Source of the DNA: Tetramitus jugosus
Lineage: Eukaryota > Heterolobosea > Eutetramitea > Acrasida > Vahlkampfiidae
Assembly: GCA_937625935.1 (NCBI GenBank)
Contig: OW569354.1
Span: 496,001 to 560,000 of the forward strand
Direction: 5' to 3'
DNA: 64,000 nt
The notes under the pieces are model-generated. The model was not told the origin of the DNA, searched no databases, and worked only from the letters and a program-made list of their open reading frames with translations. The translations under genes and the position numbers were made by a program. This document shows positions 57,694 to 64,000 of this stretch, one piece after another; position 1 is the first letter of the stretch; every line of letters starts with the position of its first letter.

Positions 57694-59007
57694 ATGACAG
57701 CACGGCCACAACAAGAACGAGAATTGGTTCAGAGCACAGTCTATGTCGCTGGTAGTGCCATCCATGGCCAATGTGGACTCACCGAAGACAAAATAACATC
57801 ATGGACCCCATTGAGAGTCAGTCTTGAGCCGTTGGATAAAAACGAAGAATCACAAGAGACTGCCGAAGACCAAGTAACCTCCATTGTCATGTTTGGATCT
57901 CGTCAAAGCATTGATCATCAGATTGTCAAAGTTCGCTGTGGAGGCAATTTTTCACTGTTTCTGATGCGAAACGGGCAGGTGTTTGGTATTGGGGATAGCC
58001 AATATGGAAATTATGGTAGAGTGAATGATGACAAGAAAGATAATTATCGGTTGTTTGAACTGAGGGCACTCAGACAGAAGAATATTGTAGATTTAGCGAC
58101 AGGATTCAACTTTAGTTATTTTCTCACATCAGATGGAAGATTGTTTCGTTGTGGATCGAATTCGTACTCACAATTGAGTAATCAAGTTGATTATAGTCAT
58201 GCTGATGTGCTGATCTCGCCTGTTGACCAATCATTGTTTGATGGATTTCCAGTTGTGCAAGTTTCATGTGGTGGCAATTTCGTCTATGCATTGACCAGTG
58301 ATAACAAGCTCTATGTATGTGGTCAAGATGGCACCGAAAGTTATTCAGTGTTTACAAGAGTGAACTTGCCACCATCAGCAGATGGACAGATCATAACGAA
58401 AATATCTTGTGGTGCTTATCATAGCGTAGTACTGATGTACAATGGTGTTCAATATGGAAGTGGTTCTCAATTATTTCCAGGAGAGATCAACACCGTCAGC
58501 TATTTCCATGAGATACCCTTTCCAATGAAAGTTCGGGATGTCATTTGCGGCTACAACTATTTTATGTGCATTGGTGAGGATGGGAAATTGTATGGAAACG
58601 TGGGTCTAAGCCAGAAAGACATGATCATGGATGGGCAGTTAGGGTCAATTGACAAGTGCGATGAGCCCTATGAGAATTTTGTTGTCATACAATTCGAGTA
58701 TCCAATATCGGAAGTAATTACGGGATCTTCCTCTACCACCACACTTGTCATTCTCTCCAATGGCGACATTTATGGCACAGGGTGCAATGACAGTGGTGGA
58801 CTGGGTCTTGGAGATACAGAAAATAGAGCCGAATTCGAAAAGCTTCCAAGAAGCGTGAATCAATCGATGGCAGTAGCAGCTGCGACTGGTGCATACCACT
58901 CAGTCATCTGTTACTATGATGATATACTCCACACAAACTGGCAGCGCAATCTTTGGAGGACCAGGAAAGAGAATAAGCTCACAGACCTGGATATCTTTCT
59001 GGATTGA
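57694..59007 (+). CDS. RCC1-like beta-propeller protein
   Basis: 437 residues. Repeats of the RCC1 type, each with (V/I)xCGxxFxxxLxxxGxVxxxG, are readable at VRCGGNFSLFLMRNGQVFGIGD, LATGFNFSYFLTSDGRLFRCGS, VSCGGNFVYALTSDNKLYVCGQ, ISCGAYHSVVLMYNGVQYGSGS, VICGYNYFMCIGEDGKLYG and VITGSSSTTTLVILSNGDIYGTGC. About seven blades. RCC1-like proteins serve in Ran exchange, ubiquitylation or signalling; the particular role is unknown. No extra domain is visible. It is 117 bp after the BORCS8-like gene, same strand. Confidence 0.85.
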   Translation: MTARPQQERELVQSTVYVAGSAIHGQCGLTEDKITSWTPLRVSLEPLDKNEESQETAEDQVTSIVMFGSRQSIDHQIVKVRCGGNFSLFLMRNGQVFGIGDSQYGNYGRVNDDKKDNYRLFELRALRQKNIVDLATGFNFSYFLTSDGRLFRCGSNSYSQLSNQVDYSHADVLISPVDQSLFDGFPVVQVSCGGNFVYALTSDNKLYVCGQDGTESYSVFTRVNLPPSADGQIITKISCGAYHSVVLMYNGVQYGSGSQLFPGEINTVSYFHEIPFPMKVRDVICGYNYFMCIGEDGKLYGNVGLSQKDMIMDGQLGSIDKCDEPYENFVVIQFEYPISEVITGSSSTTTLVILSNGDIYGTGCNDSGGLGLGDTENRAEFEKLPRSVNQSMAVAAATGAYHSVICYYDDILHTNWQRNLWRTRKENKLTDLDIFLD

Positions 59008-59232
59008 GCTTTTTCGAAATTTGAAGCTTCACGTCGGAAGTCTATTAAAAATACCGACAAGGGTTACTCCGCGTTCGATGACACCAACGACACCCACACT
59101 GTGCCCCAAACAAAAAACACTCGTGTTTTTGGAATTGAAAGGGGTCTGTATCATCTTTTCCTCCATCATCACCAACATCCATTTTTTTGAGTATTCATTC
59201 AACAACAACAATAAGAACAAAAAAAACACACA

Positions 59233-61926
59233 ATGAAGATCAATACATGTAAATTCTTATTGTTCGTTTTGGCGGCAATTTCCCTCTTGTTGTTCACACA
59301 TCAACAACAACAAGCTACTGATGCTGATTTGATTAGCATGGCTGATGGAACCTACTACATTAGAGAATTGGAGAAGCTTCATCGTCACTCTAGAAAATTC
59401 GGCGGTAGTAGTAATGAGGCTGCTAGTGATGCTACTGCACAGTCAGCATCATCATCCCTCGACTATTATCAGAGCTTTGCCGATAGAGAGACTGGTGAAG
59501 TTCAAGTGTTTGTCACCTTTCGTTCCAAGCTGACTCATGAAGATTGGAAGTTGGTGCCCCATGGAGAGTACATTCCAAGGCACACGGTCTCTCTGTTGAC
59601 CAATGTGTCTCACATTGCTACACTCATGACTCATCCACGTGTGAGACACGTTTCTGTTCTTCCTCAAACCACAAAGTACTCCAACAATTTGATGTCACTG
59701 GATTTGGACAGTCAGGAATTGATGGCTGATATGGCTGGTTTGAATGAGATTGAAGAGAGCAGAAATATCAATGAGGAGAACAAGAAGATTGAAGCCCTCG
59801 AGTTTTTAATCTTTCCAAGTGAAAAAATGGGACAAGTCGTTAAAAAGTGGGAGAAGGAAGCAAAGAAACTGTTTCCATTCTTGCAAAAGATTGATATGAA
59901 GCCTGTGAGTGCAAAGAAGATTGTTGCTGAATTCAAGTTCCCTTCTCTAGAGTCCAGAATGGAGAATAGAGAGAAATTGATTGAATTTATTGCAAAGAAG
60001 AATCATATTAGACACGTGCAAATCACTGAAGATTTCCATATTAGCTCTGATGCTGATGTCGATTCAATGGGTATGACTGCATTCTTGAGCAAGTATGCCT
60101 CCAATCCAAAGTCTCTTGCCTATCAACAAATGCTTGAGAAGAATTATGCAAAGTTGGGTGTTCACTCTCTGACTGACGTCCAATTGTTCTGGAAGTGGAA
60201 TATTACTGGAAAGGGACACGTTGTTGGTGTTGGTGATACCGGTATCGACATTAACCATTGCATGTTCAGAGACAGCAAGAATCCAAAGCCAGTCATGTCT
60301 GATTACGGTGATGAGGATATTGTGAACAAGAAGTCTGTTGATGGCCTTCAAAGAAAGCACAGAAAGATTTCAGAGTATTGGGCATATGCCGACAATGACG
60401 ACACTGCTGGAGGTCATGGATCTCATGTGGTTGGTGTTTTGGCTGGATCTCTCGAAGGAACTGACAACAAGAATATTCACACCGGTATTCTACCAGATGT
60501 TAAGCTTGCCTTCATCGATATTGGTCTACCAGACAAGTCATTGAAGATGCCTGAGGATTTGGCTGAATCCTACTTCCCATTCATGAAGAAGTTGGGTGCT
60601 GATATCTTCAGTAACTCTTGGGGTAACAGAAACTATGGCGCTTACAGCTTGGCCTCTCGTGAAATCGATTATTACATGTGGAAGAATCCATATACCTTGG
60701 CCTTGTTTGCTGCTGGTAACTCTGGTAGAGAAGGTGCTGCCACCATCACCGCTCCAGGTACTGCAAAGAACTGTTTGACTGTTGGTTCATCTGAAGCTTC
60801 AGCAACCAATTTCAAGATGGGTATTCCATTGTACTCTGACTTGATGCGTGCTAGCGTCCCATGTGACAAATCTAGCTTCTTGTACTCTACTCCTGAATTC
60901 TGTGGTGATCGTCCAGTTCCATGTAATGACCGTCAAACCGTCGCCAAGACATGCAAGGCCATTCAAGCAGGTACCGAACAAGCCGAAGAAATTTGTTGCA
61001 AGGTTTCCTTCTTGAACAAGATGTGCTGCAGCAAGTTCCTGTTGAACAAGAATTTGTATGAACTCAACCGTGATTCCCTCGAGTACTCTGACAAGAATGT
61101 TGCCGTGTTCTCATCTAGAGGTCCAACCTCCGATGGTAGAATCAAGCCTGATATTGTCACTATTGGTCAACCAATTTTCTCTGCCCGTGCTCACGAGAAA
61201 CCATTCCAAGGAAAGCAATGCCCTATTCCTCAAGTCATGCAAGGAACCAGTCAATCTACTCCACTCGTTGCAGGATACTGTGTTATGATCAAGGAGTATA
61301 TGAAAACTTTGTACGAACAATTTACTAATGTTAAGGGAGCCGACAAGCTTCAAGCCACTCAAATGGCTGACTACAAGCAAGGAAAGGTCTTTGGATCTCT
61401 GTTGAAGGCTATTGTAATTAACTCGGGTTCTGAATTGACTGGTGTTGTCGACATCAACGGACAAGGCATCATTAGAAAGCTGAATGGTTTCCCTAGTTTC
61501 ACACAAGGTTTCGGTAACGTTAACTTGACTACTATCATGCCATTCCCAGAAACAACAAAGTTCATGTTCGCACACCAAGAATCCATCTCAACAAATGAAC
61601 AGAAACGATACTGCTTCCATACCACATCTGGAATGATCAAGAAGGTCACCTTGGTCTGGTCTGATTTCCCAGCATCCCCAAGTGCCAAATCAACCTTGGT
61701 CAACAATCTAGATTTGGCTCTCCAGTTTAGCAATGGTTATGAGGCACTCGGAAACAATGCCAAGGCCGGTCACGCCGATGATGTGAATAACGTTGAACAA
61801 ATTATTCTGGCGAAGCCACAAGAGTATGTCAAGGTTGTTGTCAGAGGGTCTGATGTTCCTCACGGTCCTCAGCCATTTGCTCTTGTTGTTACTGGCGAGG
61901 GAGAAACTCTGGTTTCTGAATGCTAG
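59233..61926 (+). CDS. Secreted subtilisin-like serine protease (S8)
   Basis: 897 residues, single exon. A signal peptide covers about residues 1-23, followed by a long propeptide to about residue 315. The catalytic triad is D335 (GVGDTGID), H395 (GGHGSHVVG) and S673 (GTSQSTPLVAG, where most have GTSMATP), with oxyanion N496 (AAGNSG). A Cys-rich insert at about 545-605 (CCKVSFLNKMCCSKF) sits in the catalytic domain before FSSRGPTSDGRIKPDI. The C-terminal 200 residues form a jelly-roll-like P-domain type fold. A very biased, highly expressed-type codon use is seen. Likely lysosomal or secreted digestion. Confidence 0.92.
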   Translation: MKINTCKFLLFVLAAISLLLFTHQQQQATDADLISMADGTYYIRELEKLHRHSRKFGGSSNEAASDATAQSASSSLDYYQSFADRETGEVQVFVTFRSKLTHEDWKLVPHGEYIPRHTVSLLTNVSHIATLMTHPRVRHVSVLPQTTKYSNNLMSLDLDSQELMADMAGLNEIEESRNINEENKKIEALEFLIFPSEKMGQVVKKWEKEAKKLFPFLQKIDMKPVSAKKIVAEFKFPSLESRMENREKLIEFIAKKNHIRHVQITEDFHISSDADVDSMGMTAFLSKYASNPKSLAYQQMLEKNYAKLGVHSLTDVQLFWKWNITGKGHVVGVGDTGIDINHCMFRDSKNPKPVMSDYGDEDIVNKKSVDGLQRKHRKISEYWAYADNDDTAGGHGSHVVGVLAGSLEGTDNKNIHTGILPDVKLAFIDIGLPDKSLKMPEDLAESYFPFMKKLGADIFSNSWGNRNYGAYSLASREIDYYMWKNPYTLALFAAGNSGREGAATITAPGTAKNCLTVGSSEASATNFKMGIPLYSDLMRASVPCDKSSFLYSTPEFCGDRPVPCNDRQTVAKTCKAIQAGTEQAEEICCKVSFLNKMCCSKFLLNKNLYELNRDSLEYSDKNVAVFSSRGPTSDGRIKPDIVTIGQPIFSARAHEKPFQGKQCPIPQVMQGTSQSTPLVAGYCVMIKEYMKTLYEQFTNVKGADKLQATQMADYKQGKVFGSLLKAIVINSGSELTGVVDINGQGIIRKLNGFPSFTQGFGNVNLTTIMPFPETTKFMFAHQESISTNEQKRYCFHTTSGMIKKVTLVWSDFPASPSAKSTLVNNLDLALQFSNGYEALGNNAKAGHADDVNNVEQIILAKPQEYVKVVVRGSDVPHGPQPFALVVTGEGETLVSEC

Positions 61927-62017
61927 TTCATTGGTGTAGATTATCTTTTGAAATAATGAAGAGTTCTCATGCTCGTTTTTCCAAGTTGCAAGTGATCTTT
62001 TATTCGTGTCGTTTCTC

Positions 62018-63185
62018 TCACATCATCTTCTTGGAGGATAGCTGCATTCGAGTCTTAAGAGTTCCATTGACGACAAGTAACCTGAATATCTTGTTTGTGA
62101 CATAGAGAAAAACAAGCAACAGGGACATGTATTGTACCCACGCCCACTTGACGACTTCGAGTACACCCGGTTCATACCATATTACCTGTGCGGGAACATT
62201 GATCAGGGCTTTCACATGGAACAACTTGCTGGAGGGTGTTGGTGTCAATCCTGAAAGCTTGGGTCTCCAGTACGTATTAGTGGGAGAGAAGGTGGCTGTC
62301 AGCTCTCGATTCACAGACACCTCCTCCAACAATTTGTCAATGTTAATCTGGTTGAGGTTCGTGATTGCACCGAAGTCAATCAGATCATCGCCATTGATAT
62401 CCTTGTTCTTCACACCATATCGTCTTCGAATTGGCATCGTCTGCTTGAATAACAAATCTCCATAAATTGAGAGTTGATCACCTGGAATTGGAGAGCTATA
62501 ATACAGATGAGCAAGTGCTTCAACACGACATATCCTCTCGATCTAAGTTCACTCATTAGCTACAATTCTTGATTCAAAACAACAAGTAGTGAAATGAATG
62601 AGATATGCTAATACATACCTTCAGTTTGTAATCGAAAAACAAGAGAGCCCGAATAGAAACAACCTCTTGATCATTTGCTAATGGAATCTTGAAGTCAAAT
62701 TGAAATTGATCAGCCAAGTTGGCATCAAAGTGCTTGTATGTCCGGTCCAATGGATTATGAGTTCTTATCCGATCATTGATGGAAGAAGTTTTGAGAGTAA
62801 AAGTTGGGAAAATGAGCTTATCTCTCATCATTTCATTGACATTGGCATTGCTTGTCCAAAACATTTGTGTCAATTGCGTTTTGCCCTGTTGTTGGACCAA
62901 CACTTCCAGTAGAATCTTGTTTTCAAAGGAGACTGTTGCTTTCTCGTGAAAGGAATTGTGTTTCCTCCAAAAATCTAACACATTAAGGTAGTGTGAGCCG
63001 ATAAGTTAACTCTCCTCATCCTTGACAAACTATCAATCATGTTGTTTCATACCTCCAGTGAATAGGACAATGATAAACGGTACAACAATCGTTACAACTA
63101 GAAATACAATGTAAACCACTAATGTACATTGGTCTCCATAATCCGAATAACGAACTGTGATTGGTTCTTCATGCACCACTGTCAT
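62018..63185 (-). CDS. TMEM231, ciliary transition-zone membrane protein, 3 exons
   Basis: Exons 63185-63053, 62974-62619 and 62542-62018 join to 337 residues; introns of 78 and 76 bp have GTATGA and GTATGT donors and TTAG acceptors. Membrane helix 1 is at about residues 17-40 (LVVYIVFLVVTIVVPFIIVLF). Then FWRKHNSFHEKATVSFENKILLEVLV, FPTFTLKTSSINDRIR and YSSPIPGDQLSIYGDL match TMEM231 in order. YEPGVLEVVKWAWVQYMSLLLVFLYV is its hallmark C-terminal helix. It works with MKS/B9 proteins as the gate of cilia. Human length is about 316. The spliced model removes all stops. Confidence 0.93.
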
Positions 63186-63292
63186 TGCGATTTCATGTTG
63201 TGTTTGAATGAAAAATCGTAAAGGGAATGAACGGAAAATTCGAAGCTTCAAATCGTTTCCAGATCTCAAAAACAAAAAATCAAACCATACCA

Positions 63293-64000
63293 ATGCAGTA
63301 TTACACAGTGGGAGAAGGTGATCATCCTACCAACATTAGAGTGTTCATCAATGATGAAAGTACACCAAGTGTTCAGTATTGGAACAAACATCATGGTCAA
63401 TGGGTACAGTGCACCAACGATAAGCCAATCATACATGGTAACTCAGGTGACATGCAAGAATCGAGCTCCACTAGCACTCCAAGAAACAAGAGATCTGCAC
63501 TTTCCATAAACGACGACAACGACAATGAGAGAAACAATAAGATTAGAAAACTGGAAGAAAGCTCAACTGGAGAAGCATCAAGTAATCAAGTGAGTATAAT
63601 GATGCCACTCATGTTCCATCATTTACCAATGGAGCTCATTGTGTATATTTTAGAGTTTGGACAGTATATGAACCTTGCGGAAATCAACAGTCTCGATGCT
63701 ATATTCTTCAAGAAGAAGGGATCATTGTTGTGTCGTAATCATGATGTCAATGGTGATGAGGATGATGATGAAAACAATGAAAATCAAGGAATTCATATGG
63801 ACCAGGTCGGTGTTCTGTATCCCAATATCTCCATTGATCGAAACTGTAGTCAATATGGAGTCTTGTTGTTGATTGCGCCATGGATACGACGGTTGAAGCT
63901 CGCATCCACCTATATGCGTATGAGTTCATCTCAAAAGAAACGGTTCGTTCACTTACTTCAAAGAAATTTACAGAGTGTCGAGATGGTAAATGATGAAATC
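63293..64000 (+). CDS. F-box-like protein, N-terminal 236 residues (runs off window end)
   Basis: Open frame from ATG 63293 to the window end, in frame throughout. The start MQYYTVGEGDHPTNIRVFIND is followed by an acidic disordered part. LPMELIVYILEFGQYMNLAEINSLDAIFF (about residues 110-138) resembles an F-box. A short Asp/Glu/Asn run follows. IAPWIRRLKLASTYMRMSS could begin LRR-type repeats. Divergent from TMEM231, only 107 bp apart. Confidence 0.65.
   Translation, partial: MQYYTVGEGDHPTNIRVFINDESTPSVQYWNKHHGQWVQCTNDKPIIHGNSGDMQESSSTSTPRNKRSALSINDDNDNERNNKIRKLEESSTGEASSNQVSIMMPLMFHHLPMELIVYILEFGQYMNLAEINSLDAIFFKKKGSLLCRNHDVNGDEDDDENNENQGIHMDQVGVLYPNISIDRNCSQYGVLLLIAPWIRRLKLASTYMRMSSSQKKRFVHLLQRNLQSVEMVNDEI

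Noticed and set aside
1-64000. CRISPR array, prokaryotic operon or integrative element
   Set aside because: No regularly spaced direct repeats; spliceosomal introns, Pol III genes and LINEs show a eukaryotic nuclear sequence.

Overview
This is a eukaryotic nuclear contig of roughly 60% A+T using the standard genetic code. Genes are packed closely, often only 60-500 bp apart, and alternate between strands. Introns are few and short (76-193 bp), GT-AG, mostly with GTATGT-like donors. Low-complexity Gln, Asn, His and Asp runs are common. The gene set has a ciliary transition-zone protein (TMEM231), an Sfi1-type centrin-binding protein, RWP-RK proteins, BORC and HSBP1 subunits, mitochondrial uL3m, eEF2 and CIAO1. 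This points to a free-living, flagellum-bearing amoeboid protist. A heterolobosean such as Naegleria is my best guess; that is an inference from style and content, not a database match.

Layout. 0-9.5 kb: housekeeping and signalling genes (adenylosuccinate synthetase, Rab8-like GTPase, CIAO1, complex III subunit 9, FKBP12, Sar1-like GTPase, BTB/GAF-like protein, EF-hand protein). 10-12.15 kb: a broken gene, a 5'-truncated non-LTR retrotransposon and a 5S rRNA gene. 12.5-17.2 kb: an RGS-like protein and eEF2. 17.46-18.35 kb: a second 5S gene, again with a LINE fragment just upstream of it. 18.4-30 kb: an accessory block holding four tandem RWP-RK-like genes, duplicated spacers and two or more decayed genes. 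30-46.9 kb: ordinary genes (helical-repeat protein, F-box protein, cathepsin X/Z-like protease, third 5S copy, Sfi1-like, PICOT glutaredoxin, TANGO6/RTP1-like, tRNA-Ala, uL3m, a membrane protein). 47-54 kb: a second accessory block with two related MITEs, broken ORFs, and tRNA-Ser with two nested LINE insertions. 54.3-64 kb: DcsG-like ATP-grasp enzyme, tRNA-Phe, HSBP1, BORCS8-like, RCC1-like, subtilase, TMEM231 and a partial F-box-like gene.

The most interesting signal is the retrotransposons. Every LINE-type insertion seen here (four events at three loci) lies about 30-60 bp upstream of an RNA polymerase III gene (5S rRNA or tRNA). In each case the truncated 5' end faces the Pol III gene and the element is transcribed away from it. 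Three events have recognisable target-site duplications (two of 15 bp, one of 16 bp) and a fourth has a plausible decayed one. All the tails share a hairpin ending in GTTGTAT just before poly(A), including an element that carries only an ORF1-type gene. This looks like Pol III-gene targeting of the kind known for Dictyostelium TRE elements.

A second lead is the RWP-RK array. Its four copies are mosaics of two N-terminal and two C-terminal modules in non-matching combinations, and share conserved upstream blocks including a leader hairpin.
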